In this document: positions 1 to 6,703 of the stretch, in pieces | Layout of the letters: every line of letters begins with the position of its first letter | Numbering within the stretch: the first letter of the stretch is position 1 | From: CAXSEA01 sp964235675 | Lineage (GTDB): Bacteria; Armatimonadota; Armatimonadia; Armatimonadales; Capsulimonadaceae | Direction: 5' to 3' | Assembly (NCBI GenBank): GCA_964235675.1 | Contig: CAXSEA010000107.1 | Span: forward strand, 1 to 11,373 | DNA: 11,373 nt | Translations under genes and position numbers: made by a program | Notes under the pieces: generated by a model | What the model saw: only the letters and a program-made list of their open reading frames with translations | Told to the model about the DNA's origin: nothing | Database searches by the model: none

Positions 1-2179
1 CGGTGTTGTACCAGATCAAATCGGCGTGGCCGTCGCGGTTGAAGTCGAAGCGGGTAGAGCTTGCCGGCGCTGGCCCGGCGGCGGGCGTAACGGTCAAGTT
101 GGCCGACTGAGTCACTCCGTTCGATGTCGCCGTGATTGTCACCATCTGGGTGCTTGCGACGGATTGAGTCGTGATCATGAACACGTGCGAGCTGGAGCCG
201 GATGAGATCGTCACGCTGGACGACACCGTCGCCACCGCCGTATTGCTGCTCTTGAGCGACACCACCACATTGGCCGCGGCGTTGCCGGTGTAGTAGACAC
301 GGTTGGTCGTGGCGCTCGCCCCGCCGACTATCGTGGCCGGAGACAGCGTCACCGATTTTAGTCCCGATGGCGTGACCGTGAGCACCGCCGTCTTGCTGGC
401 CGAGCCGAGGGTCGCCGTAATGGTCACGTTGGAGCTGAGTGTCACTGCCTTGCTGGTCACGGTAAAGCTGGCCGAATTTGCGCCGGCGGCAATAATCACC
501 GATGACGGCACTGTCGCCACGCTGCCGTTGCTGCCGGCGAGGGTCACTGGAGTGGCTGACTGGGCGTTGCCGGAGAGGATCACCGTGCCGGTGGCGTTTG
601 CTTGGCCCCCGACGACGCTGCCGGGATTCAGCGTCACGGACGAGAGCGTAACGGTCGGCGCGGGATTGATCGCCAGGATCGCCGCTTTGCTGACCGAGTT
701 GTACGTGGCCGTAATCGTCGCCGAATGCGCTGATGTCACCGTAGATGTCTGCACCGCGAAGGTGGCGCTGGTCGCCCCGGCGGGGATAGTCACGCCGGCC
801 GGAACGCCCGCGAGCGACGAGTTGCTTGACAGCGCCACGACCGCCCCGCCTACGGGAGCCGCTGGTGACAGCTTCACCGTAGCCATGCTGGACGAGCCGC
901 CATTCACCGACGTTGGACTGAGCGTCAGCGTGGACAGCATCGTGCCCGATAGACCGGCAACGGTGAGCTTAAAAACAGTGCCGTAGCCGCTGGTCCCTCC
1001 GGACGAGACAAGACCGTATAAAGCGCCGTCCGTCCCTTCGACGAGCGCGTTGTTGAAGGGATTGGCTCCATCGGTGCCGCCCGTAAACGAGTAGAGCGTC
1101 GTCAGTGTGCCGGTCGGCGTGATTTTGAAAACGACGCCGTCGTCGCTAGTCCCGCCGAAGCTGGTCATGCCGTAGAAGTTGCCGTCGGTGCCGAGCAGCA
1201 AGGGAGTCGACGGGCCGCTGCCGTCGGCGTTGCCTCCGTTGTCGGGCGAGAATGTATAGAGCGTCGTCAGCGTGCCCGAAGGGGTAATTTTGAAGACCGT
1301 GCCGCTTTCATTGGAGCCGTCGTCGGATGTGGTGCCGTAGAAGTTGCCGTCCGCGCCCAGCGCGAGGCCGCCGTAGGGCGAGCCGCCGTCCGATTGATCG
1401 GAAAAGGAATAAAGCGTGGCCGCCGTCCCGGACGCGGTCACTTTGTACACCGCGCCGTAGCCGTATTGGCCTCCGGTGGATGTGACGCCGTAGAAGCTGC
1501 CGTCGGAGCCTTGAGCTACGCCGAACTCAGGCGAGGACGGCGAAGTCGCGCTCGATGAAAACACGTAAGGCGTCGTCAGGGCGTTGCTGGGCGTCAGCTG
1601 GAAAAACGTTCCATAATCGTTTTCCGCCGGGTTGCCCGAAGTGACGCCATAGAAATCGCCGTTCGAGGCCATGTCGAGCGTGCATTCGGGGTAAGCGCCG
1701 TCAACCGGCTCGTTAAACGCGTGGATCACCGTTTCGCTGCCCGACGGCGTTACCTGGAACACCGTGCCCGCGCTGTTCACGCCGCCGAGCTGCGTGGTGC
1801 CGTAGAAGCTGCCGCTCGCTCCAAGCGCCAGCCCGGCATTAGGATTAGTGCCGTCGTTGCCGTTGTTCAAGAACGCGTAGACGCTGGTCAGGCTGCCACT
1901 GGGCGTAATCTTGAACACCGAGCCTTTATCCGCGCCGTCGCTGGTGCCGCCGAGCGAGGTGGTGCCGTAGAAGTTGCCGTCCGCGCCCTGCACCAGGCCG
2001 CCGAACGGAACCTTGCCATCGGTGCCGGTGGCGCCGAAGTTGTAGAGGGATGTAAACGCCGCCCCATTCGCCGCTTGCGCGTGGGATGCCTGCGGCGCGA
2101 TCGTGAGAAGAGCGGAAACGGCGACAAGGGCGGCGACGGCATCGACGCCAAGCCCCAAGCGCGACAATAGGTGATGCAT
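1..2179 (-). CDS. Secreted GloVer-repeat / Ig-like / FG-GAP protein, 3' end outside window
   Basis: The minus strand is open from an ATG at 2179 to the left window edge (726 codons, no stop), so the C-terminus is missing. Residues 1-36 form a signal peptide: a short basic start, a hydrophobic stretch (AALVAVSALLTIA) and an Ala-rich cleavage region (SHAQA), implying export. Residues about 39-407 hold seven copies of a 50-55 residue unit with the core DGNFYGT, then GTVFKIT and TTLYSF. This is the GloVer tandem repeat (choice-of-anchor family). Residues about 414-506, 508-604 and 607-702 are three similar Ig-like beta domains, each ending in a TITAT...LTVTP-type strand. The visible end (D712, N714, D716, D720) is the calcium-binding DxNxDGxxD loop of an FG-GAP/VCBS repeat, so a propeller probably follows. 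The start is preceded by AGGAG at a long 12 nt spacing. Substrate and partner are unknown; a surface or extracellular adhesive or recognition role is inferred. Confidence 0.88.
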   Translation of the reverse strand, partial: MHHLLSRLGLGVDAVAALVAVSALLTIAPQASHAQAANGAAFTSLYNFGATGTDGKVPFGGLVQGADGNFYGTTSLGGTSDGADKGSVFKITPSGSLTSVYAFLNNGNDGTNPNAGLALGASGSFYGTTQLGGVNSAGTVFQVTPSGSETVIHAFNEPVDGAYPECTLDMASNGDFYGVTSGNPAENDYGTFFQLTPSNALTTPYVFSSSATSPSSPEFGVAQGSDGSFYGVTSTGGQYGYGAVYKVTASGTAATLYSFSDQSDGGSPYGGLALGADGNFYGTTSDDGSNESGTVFKITPSGTLTTLYTFSPDNGGNADGSGPSTPLLLGTDGNFYGMTSFGGTSDDGVVFKITPTGTLTTLYSFTGGTDGANPFNNALVEGTDGALYGLVSSGGTSGYGTVFKLTVAGLSGTMLSTLTLSPTSVNGGSSSMATVKLSPAAPVGGAVVALSSNSSLAGVPAGVTIPAGATSATFAVQTSTVTSAHSATITATYNSVSKAAILAINPAPTVTLSSVTLNPGSVVGGQANATGTVILSGNAQSATPVTLAGSNGSVATVPSSVIIAAGANSASFTVTSKAVTLSSNVTITATLGSASKTAVLTVTPSGLKSVTLSPATIVGGASATTNRVYYTGNAAANVVVSLKSSNTAVATVSSSVTISSGSSSHVFMITTQSVASTQMVTITATSNGVTQSANLTVTPAAGPAPASSTRFDFNRDGHADLIWYNT
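960..2064 (-). repeat. Seven tandem GloVer repeats (about 155-165 bp period)
   Basis: Within the secreted protein gene, the core encoding DGNFYGT recurs near bases 1980, 1810, 1655, 1500, 1345, 1180 and 1015 on the minus strand. Copies 1, 5 and 6 are closest to consensus. Copy 3 (NGDFYGV, with the downstream Gly-Gly replaced by NPAEN), copy 4 (DGSFYGV) and copy 7 (DGALYGL) are diverged. The DNA copies are similar but not identical, which suggests old duplication and not recent expansion. Confidence 0.85.
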
Positions 2180-2191
2180 GAACTCTGCTAG

Positions 2192-2196
2192 CTCCT
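2192..2196 (-). promoter_or_regulatory. Ribosome binding site of the GloVer-repeat gene
   Basis: AGGAG on the minus strand lies 12 nt upstream of the ATG at 2179. The spacing is longer than usual, but no other in-frame start fits it better and the signal peptide begins right at this ATG. Confidence 0.45.
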
Positions 2197-2239
2197 GTAA
2201 ATGTGGGAGAATTGACCTAACGATTAACTAATTTCCGGT

Positions 2240-2268
2240 ATTGTAGAGGAATTTTGATACAAATACAA
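2240..2268 (-). promoter_or_regulatory. Candidate sigma70-like promoter for the GloVer-repeat gene
   Basis: On the minus strand, TTGTAT (2268-2263) and TACAAT (2245-2240) are separated by exactly 17 nt, which resembles -35 and -10 boxes. A second TTGTAT directly follows the first (2262-2257). The surroundings are AT-rich compared with the coding DNA. The promoter lies 61 nt upstream of the start codon, so the gene probably has its own transcript even though the GspF-like gene upstream is on the same strand. Confidence 0.5.
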
Positions 2269-2347
2269 GAGAATCGCCGAATTTGCGTCAGTCGCACACT
2301 CGTCCAAAGATGTACATAAGGCCAAGGCCAAGAGGCTGGACCGCTTT

Positions 2348-3361
2348 TTATAACGCCGAGTGGATAAAGGCGACCAGGAAGAGAGCGACTTGCGCGGCGA
2401 TGACGATTTTGTTCATCGCCAATTCCGCGCGCGTGAGAGCCTCGCGCTCCATTTCGGCGGCGAGGCTGAGAAGTTGATCGTCCATGCGCCCGACCGTCTC
2501 ACTGGTTTGGATGATATGCAGCAGGTAGGGCGGCAGCATCTCCGCGCCGGCGAGGCTTTGCGAGAGCGGTCGGCCTAAGCGGGTTTGGGCCGCGGCGACG
2601 CTGAGGGCGCGCTCATAGTAGGCGTTTAGAGAGGAGCGCGACGACACTTCCAGCGCTTTGGCGATATTGACGCCCGCGCTCCAAAGAACGGCGAACGAGC
2701 GCGCCCACCGGGCGATGGACAGGTTGCGGCTAATGGGGCCGAGCATGGGCAGGGCGATTTTGATCCGGTCGATCTGCACGCGCAGCGCTTGCCACCGGTA
2801 TAAGCCGCGCAAAACCAACCGCCCGATCTGGTAGACGGCGACCACTTCGACAGCGTAGAGGGCGACTCCCACGGCAACGCTGATCGCGGTCGCGGCAATC
2901 GGCTGCTCGCGCTGCGGCGACGACAGTATTGCCATCAGCACGGCGTATACCCGCGCGATACAGAGCCCGAGCAGGGCGAGCTTGGGATCGTAGGCGTTGA
3001 ACTTCATCGAGCGCTCCGCGCTGACCGACTGCTGGAATGTCGCCGCCAATCGCCGCGCCGAGCCGGGCAGGGTGCCTGAAATATCGCCCACTTCTAGAAT
3101 GGGCATGACGATCTCCGGAAAGCGCCCCGCGTAGGGCCGCAGACTGCTGCAAAGCGACGCCCCCCGGTTAATCATCGGCGCGACTGAGGCGCAGATTCGC
3201 TGCAGTTCACGGTCTTCGGTGCCGGAAGACGCGTCAACAAGCGCGTCGCCGATAGCGCGGCCCATCTCCATCTGCACCGCCAGGGTGTCGAAGAACAATC
3301 CCAGAGAGCGCGCCGGAATTCCATAGCCAAGCAGCGCCCGCGCCGATGTCCAGTATGGCAT
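2348..3361 (-). CDS. Type II secretion system F family protein (GspF/PilC-like), orphan
   Basis: A 337-residue inner-membrane platform protein of the GspF/PilC family, which in type II secretion and type IV pilus machines holds the assembly ATPase and moves pseudopilin. Two T2SSF repeats are visible. The first is about 18-145, with the FPEIVMPILEVGDISGTL block at 81-98. The second is about 215-337, with ARWARSFAVLWSAGVNIAKA at 217-236 and the matching IIQTSETVGRMDDQL block at 283-297. Hydrophobic segments lie at about 127-147, 155-180 and 316-336, the usual three. It is shorter than GspF (about 400) and lacks the N-terminal cytoplasmic extension. No ATPase or pilin gene lies in the window. 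The ATG at 3361 has no good ribosome binding site. The same frame runs back 23 codons to a TGA at 3433-3431, and beyond that to a TTG with a perfect Shine-Dalgarno, so the true 5' end is uncertain. Confidence 0.85.
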   Translation of the reverse strand: MPYWTSARALLGYGIPARSLGLFFDTLAVQMEMGRAIGDALVDASSGTEDRELQRICASVAPMINRGASLCSSLRPYAGRFPEIVMPILEVGDISGTLPGSARRLAATFQQSVSAERSMKFNAYDPKLALLGLCIARVYAVLMAILSSPQREQPIAATAISVAVGVALYAVEVVAVYQIGRLVLRGLYRWQALRVQIDRIKIALPMLGPISRNLSIARWARSFAVLWSAGVNIAKALEVSSRSSLNAYYERALSVAAAQTRLGRPLSQSLAGAEMLPPYLLHIIQTSETVGRMDDQLLSLAAEMEREALTRAELAMNKIVIAAQVALFLVAFIHSAL

Positions 3362-3430
3362 GCGTTTGATCTCGTTGACCGATTCGCGCCGCGCCGCCGG
3401 CCAAACGACGTCCGGCTTTTTTGCGGCGAC

Positions 3431-3463
3431 TCAAGAGCTTTGTTCTACCTTATGAATTTGCAA
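3431..3463 (-). other. Ten-codon reading frame behind a perfect Shine-Dalgarno: leader peptide or interrupted gene start
   Basis: TTG at 3463 opens a ten-residue frame (LQIHKVEQSS, the first residue read as Met) ending in TGA. After the stop, the same frame continues without another stop through 23 codons into the ATG of the GspF-like gene. The frame could also begin at an ATG 24 nt further up (3487), but that ATG has no ribosome binding site. It may be a translated leader, or the original start of the secretion gene broken by one nonsense change or a sequence error. Confidence 0.4.
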
Positions 3464-3467
3464 GCCG

Positions 3468-3475
3468 CACCTCCT
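3468..3475 (-). promoter_or_regulatory. Perfect Shine-Dalgarno AGGAGGTG upstream of the GspF-like gene
   Basis: AGGAGGTG on the minus strand is the strongest ribosome binding site in the window. It sits 6 nt (counted from AGGAGG) before a TTG at 3463, but more than 100 nt before the first ATG of the GspF-like gene. It therefore marks translation initiation at a codon that leads to a stop after ten residues. Confidence 0.6.
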
Positions 3476-3519
3476 CGGCTTTAACATAAGCGCCGTTTAT
3501 TTCACCTTTCTTTAATCCA

Positions 3520-3545
3520 AGAATTCTACACTCGGCAGAATTCTA
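3520..3545. promoter_or_regulatory. Two palindromic AGAATTCT boxes in a divergent promoter region
   Basis: AGAATTCT occurs at 3520-3527 and 3537-3544, each a perfect 8-bp palindrome followed by A, 17 bp apart start to start. They lie in the only AT-rich stretch between the divergently oriented GspF-like gene and the dioxygenase gene, 35-60 nt before the dioxygenase ATG. Paired palindromes here could bind a dimeric regulator. No clear -35/-10 pair was found beside them. Confidence 0.35.
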
Positions 3546-3579
3546 TTCTACAAATGCTCCTCACTGGAAAAGAGAAAAG

Positions 3580-4533
3580 ATGCGCGAAACGAACGAAATA
3601 GTAAGCAGTGGCCGCGCTTTGGCGACAAGGCGCGATGTACTGCGGGCCGGCGCGGCTGGGCTAATTACGCTGGTGGGATTGGGGACGGTGCTGAAAGGCA
3701 AGATATACGCGGAGGAGCCTGCGCTCGCAGAGTCCACTCCCGCGCTGGAGGAAGGGCCGTTTTGGATCGAGGAAGCCGATCAGCGCTATCGCCGCTCGGA
3801 TCTGCGGGCGAACTTGGACGGGACCAGTATGCAGGCGGGGCTTCCGCTGAACCTCTGGCTGACCGTCTCGGAACTGCAAAACGGCGCTATCGCTCCGCTG
3901 CAGAGCGCGTTCGTGTACATTTGGATCGCCAATGCGCTGGGAGTCTATTCCGGGGAGCAAGGCGAGCGTACGCTGTCCGATTCGTACTTGCGCGGCTACC
4001 AAGTAACCGACGAAAAAGGGATTGTCGCGTTCACAGCGAACTATCCCGGCTGGTACGACGGCCGCACGGTGCATATCCACGCGCGGGTCCGCACATATCC
4101 GGGCAACGATTCCACGCAAAAGCCCCTCACCGATTTTGAGACCCAGCTCTTTTTCGACGACGGCGTCACCGATCACGTGATGGCGAATGTCGCCCCATAC
4201 AACACGCGCAATCGCCGAGACACCACCAACAAGACCGACCGGGTCTACAACGGCCCCGCTCTCGACGTTGCGCCAGGCGCTTCAACCGCCGCGGCGATGC
4301 CGACCGGCGACCTGACCAAAGTAAAAGTGGTGAGCGCCGCGACCCACGCGAACGCGTCGTTCCACATGGTGCTGGATACTTCCAGGCATGCCCGTCCCCC
4401 GATTCCGCCGGGAGGGTTCGGCAGCCGGCGTCCGAGCACAATCGGCGGGCCGCCGCCGATGGGCAGCAACGGTGCCATGCCGCCGCCTCCCGACGGCTTC
4501 GGCGGCGGAGACGGGCCGCCGCCAAACGGGTAG
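3580..4533 (+). CDS. Tat-exported intradiol ring-cleavage dioxygenase
   Basis: A 317-residue protein of the intradiol dioxygenase family (protocatechuate 3,4-dioxygenase beta-subunit fold), whose members use Fe(III) to cleave catechol-type rings between the two hydroxyls. The N-terminus has a twin-arginine signal (TRRDVLRAG at 16-24, then a hydrophobic segment to about 37), so export in folded form is expected. The core has the family blocks: WIANALGVYSG (115-125), YLRGYQVTD (136-144) and NYPGWYDGRTVHIH (154-167). Predicted iron ligands Y123, Y159, H165 and H167 are all present. The residue after W115 is Ile where His or Gln is common. The tail (272-317) is rich in Pro and Gly and looks disordered. 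No aromatic-degradation genes flank it, so the substrate is unknown; exported members of this group may act on plant phenolics. The upstream purine-rich GGAAAAGAGAAAAG supports the ATG at 3580. Confidence 0.88.
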   Translation: MRETNEIVSSGRALATRRDVLRAGAAGLITLVGLGTVLKGKIYAEEPALAESTPALEEGPFWIEEADQRYRRSDLRANLDGTSMQAGLPLNLWLTVSELQNGAIAPLQSAFVYIWIANALGVYSGEQGERTLSDSYLRGYQVTDEKGIVAFTANYPGWYDGRTVHIHARVRTYPGNDSTQKPLTDFETQLFFDDGVTDHVMANVAPYNTRNRRDTTNKTDRVYNGPALDVAPGASTAAAMPTGDLTKVKVVSAATHANASFHMVLDTSRHARPPIPPGGFGSRRPSTIGGPPPMGSNGAMPPPPDGFGGGDGPPPNG

Positions 4534-4600
4534 AAAGCCGAGACACCTTATCATGCGTGGCTTGAATTCATCAACAGCCATAGGCTAAATCGAGCCGATC

Positions 4601-4637
4601 AAAAGCTTTTCCTACGCAGGAGAAGCTTTTGCGTTTT
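4601..4637 (+). terminator. Rho-independent terminator after the dioxygenase gene
   Basis: AAAAGCTTTTCCT (4601-4613) pairs with AGGAGAAGCTTTT (4618-4630) around the loop ACGC: 13 base pairs with one T-G wobble. The stem itself ends in TTTT and is followed by GCGTTTT. It lies 67 nt after the dioxygenase stop. The A-rich left arm means it could also stop minus-strand transcription. Confidence 0.8.
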
Positions 4638-4708
4638 CCTGCAAAGTCGGGGGAATAGCACCGGCAAAAGGAGTGACAATCTCAATTAGCCGGCGAAAAT
4701 CATCGAGG

Positions 4709-4717
4709 TGCTACAAT
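4709..4717 (+). promoter_or_regulatory. Candidate extended -10 promoter for the PAS-SpoIIE phosphatase operon
   Basis: TGCTACAAT matches the extended -10 form (TGn plus a TATAAT-like box, 5 of 6), with no recognisable -35 box, as is usual for this type. The same TACAAT hexamer appears in the candidate promoter at 2240. Transcription would begin near 4724, giving a leader of roughly 78 nt before the TTG start. Confidence 0.4.
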
Positions 4718-4801
4718 AGCCGCAGTCCACAAGATTTTCGGTGTCACCTTGAAAAGCGCGATTTGCTCACGCTGGACGAGTGACGGAACGGGCAACGCGT
4801 C

Positions 4802-6037
4802 TTGTCTAACGATGTACACTTCAAGCAGGCCGACCAGCTGCTGCCTCTGACCGCGCAAGCGGTCGCCGAAGCCGCTCAGGCTTACGCGGAAAGCATCGTG
4901 GATACTGTCCGCGAGCCGATCGTTATTCTACGCGCCGATCTGCGCGTCCAATCCGCGAGCCGCTCGTTTTACCGCGTTTTTGGCGTCACTCGCGAGGATA
5001 CCGAAAACAGTCTGATCTTCGAGCTGGGTAACGGCCAGTGGAATATCCCGGCCTTGCGCGCGCTGCTGGAAACGATTCTCACCCAGAACACCCGCTTCGA
5101 CGACTACGAAGTCACCCACGATTTCCCCGATCTCGGCAAGCGGACAATGCTGCTGAACGCCCGCAGCGTTTTTCTCGCCGGCAACCACACCACATTTCTT
5201 CTACTCGCCATCGAGGACGTGACGGACCGTCTGGCTATCGAGGTGGAGCGGCAGGCGCTTGTCAGCCGGCTCAACGCCGAGTTGTCGCGCCAAACCCGGA
5301 TCGCTCGAATGCTACAGCGGCCTCTCCTGATGGAGACGCCCGACGACGCTTTCCCCGGCTTGTCGGTCGCTACCATTTATTCGGCCTCCCGCACCGAAGA
5401 GGCCGAAGTCGGCGGCGACTTTTTCGACGCCTACGCGCTGGCCGACGGACGCGTGGCCTTGCTGGTCGGCGACGCCACCGGCAAAGGCTTGGCCGCCGCC
5501 GCGCGGTCGCAGGAGTGCAAGGACGTGCTCCGGGCTTTCTTGCGGCTGTATCCATACGATCCTGGTCTGGCGCTGGCCCGTCTCAACGACTACTTCTGCG
5601 AGGCGCAGTCCCTGGACGACCGTTTCACCGATACCATGCTGGCGCTCAGTCTCGCGTTGGTGGACGACAAAACCGGCGAGGTGACCATGGCCTGGGGCGG
5701 CAGCGAGCCGCCGCTGCTGATGCGGGAAGGCGGCCAGGTCGAGGTGCTGGCGGGCGGCGGCGCGCTGATCGGAGTCCAGCCGCGTGCGAGCTATGTGGAT
5801 GTGACCGCGACACTGCTGCCCGGCGACACCCTGCTGCTCTGGTCGGACGGCTTGTCCGACGCGCGGCACGGCAAAGTTTTCTTAGGCCTCCGGGGAGTGG
5901 TCGAGCTGATGGCTGAAACAAGAGGCCAGGGAGTGCGTCAGGCCGGGGAGAGTATTCTCGCCGGGGCGCGGGCATTCGCGCGGGGGAATCTCCAGGATGA
6001 TGCTTGCTTCGTGCTTGTCCGCCGCCGCGCCAAATAG
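4802..6037 (+). CDS. PAS domain - SpoIIE-type PPM serine phosphatase (TTG start)
   Basis: A 411-residue cytoplasmic signalling protein. Residues about 28-142 form a PAS sensor (EPIVILRADLRVQSASRSF... to LLLAIEDVTDR), about 143-175 a likely coiled-coil linker, and about 185-408 a SpoIIE/PPM phosphatase. Metal-binding motifs are intact: VGGDFFD (D206), VGDATGKG (D224), LLLWSDGLSDA (D349) and LQDDACFVLV (D399/D400). Such enzymes usually dephosphorylate anti-sigma-factor antagonists of the RsbV/SpoIIAA type in partner-switching control of sigma factors. No kinase or antagonist gene is nearby, so the target is unknown. The start must be non-ATG: an in-frame TGA lies at 4781-4783, the first in-frame ATG comes only at residue 116 inside the PAS domain, and TTG at 4802 is the only usual start between them. 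No strong ribosome binding site precedes it. Confidence 0.9.
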   Translation: MSNDVHFKQADQLLPLTAQAVAEAAQAYAESIVDTVREPIVILRADLRVQSASRSFYRVFGVTREDTENSLIFELGNGQWNIPALRALLETILTQNTRFDDYEVTHDFPDLGKRTMLLNARSVFLAGNHTTFLLLAIEDVTDRLAIEVERQALVSRLNAELSRQTRIARMLQRPLLMETPDDAFPGLSVATIYSASRTEEAEVGGDFFDAYALADGRVALLVGDATGKGLAAAARSQECKDVLRAFLRLYPYDPGLALARLNDYFCEAQSLDDRFTDTMLALSLALVDDKTGEVTMAWGGSEPPLLMREGGQVEVLAGGGALIGVQPRASYVDVTATLLPGDTLLLWSDGLSDARHGKVFLGLRGVVELMAETRGQGVRQAGESILAGARAFARGNLQDDACFVLVRRRAK

Positions 6038-6056
6038 CTTGTGGAAGCGTTAGGTA

Positions 6057-6647
6057 ATGTCTGAGACTTACGTCGCTCTTCTGCGCGGCATCAATGTCGG
6101 CGGCAAAAACAAGCTGTCGATGGAAAGCCTGCGGGAATGCTTCGCCGATGCGGGCTGCTCAAATATCCGGACGTATATCCAAAGCGGCAACGTCGTCTTT
6201 CACGCGGGTGATGTTGAGTCGGCAGCGGCCGCTTGCCGGCACGTAGAGGCGGCGATCTTCGAGCGGTTTAGCTGTAAATCGCCGATTGTGCTGCGCTCGG
6301 GCGCGGATCTGGTGGCGTCGTCGCGAGGCAATCCATTTTCAGCTCAGGGCGGCGCAAGCGACACGAACGCATTGCATGTCGTGTTCCTCGCCGACGAGCC
6401 TGAGCCTTCCCGCGCGGCGATGCTCGACCATCAGCACTCGCCCGGCGACGAGTTCCAGCGGATTGGTCGCGAGATCTACCTGCGCCTGCCGCGCGGAGTC
6501 GCCGGAACGAAACTGCTCATCTCCTACTTCGATTCCAAGCTGAAAACCATCGGCACCCAGCGCAACTGGCGCACCGTGCTTAAGCTGGCGGAAATGGCTG
6601 TTGAATTAGGACTCGGCGTAACTCCTAATGAAGCGCTCCAGCAGTAG
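6057..6647 (+). CDS. DUF1697 family protein
   Basis: A 196-residue protein matching DUF1697, a widespread bacterial family of about 180 residues without an assigned biochemical role. The N-terminal hallmark is clear: YVALLRGINVGGKNKLSM (5-22), then RTYIQSGNVVFHAG (38-51). The C-terminal block IGTQRNWRTVLKLAEM is the family's conserved end. No signal peptide or membrane segment is visible. It starts 19 nt after the phosphatase stop, with GGAAG (6043-6047) 9 nt before the ATG, so the two are probably co-transcribed. Whether they share a function is unknown, since DUF1697 genes occur in many contexts. Confidence 0.88.
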   Translation: MSETYVALLRGINVGGKNKLSMESLRECFADAGCSNIRTYIQSGNVVFHAGDVESAAAACRHVEAAIFERFSCKSPIVLRSGADLVASSRGNPFSAQGGASDTNALHVVFLADEPEPSRAAMLDHQHSPGDEFQRIGREIYLRLPRGVAGTKLLISYFDSKLKTIGTQRNWRTVLKLAEMAVELGLGVTPNEALQQ

Positions 6648-6649
6648 TT

Positions 6650-6664
6650 CTCCCTTCTTGGGAG
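6650..6664 (+). other. Short perfect inverted repeat before higBA (operator or weak hairpin)
   Basis: CTCCC (6650-6654) and GGGAG (6660-6664) form a 5-bp perfect stem with loop TTCTT, 3 nt after the DUF1697 stop and 39 nt before the higB start. A second pair, TAAAAT (6675-6680) and ATTTTA (6699-6704), brackets the rest of the gap and ends on the higB start codon. HigA-type antitoxins bind palindromes in their own promoter, so either could be the operator. The first lacks the T run of a terminator. Confidence 0.3.
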
Positions 6665-6703
6665 CAAGGTGAGGTAAAATAACAATTGGACATATAGGAT
6701 TTT

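Noticed and set aside
303..986. Plus-strand open frame of 227 codons with an Ala/Val-rich product
   Set aside because: It is the antisense shadow of the Ig-like region of the minus-strand secreted protein, whose frame has a clear signal peptide and domain repeats.
2300..2345. Tandem GGCCAA-type repeat (aaggccaaggccaagagg) downstream of the GspF-like gene, considered as a terminator or iteron
   Set aside because: Only about two short copies and no inverted partner of useful length; no T run follows in either orientation.
3234..3434. Minus-strand 66-codon frame starting TTG upstream of the GspF-like gene
   Set aside because: It overlaps the first T2SSF domain out of frame, lacks a properly placed ribosome binding site and has no recognisable content.
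5038..5916. Plus-strand open frame of 292 codons overlapping the phosphatase gene
   Set aside because: The product is Arg/Gly-rich with no domain; it is an out-of-frame reading of the GC-rich PAS-SpoIIE gene, which has all catalytic motifs in its own frame.
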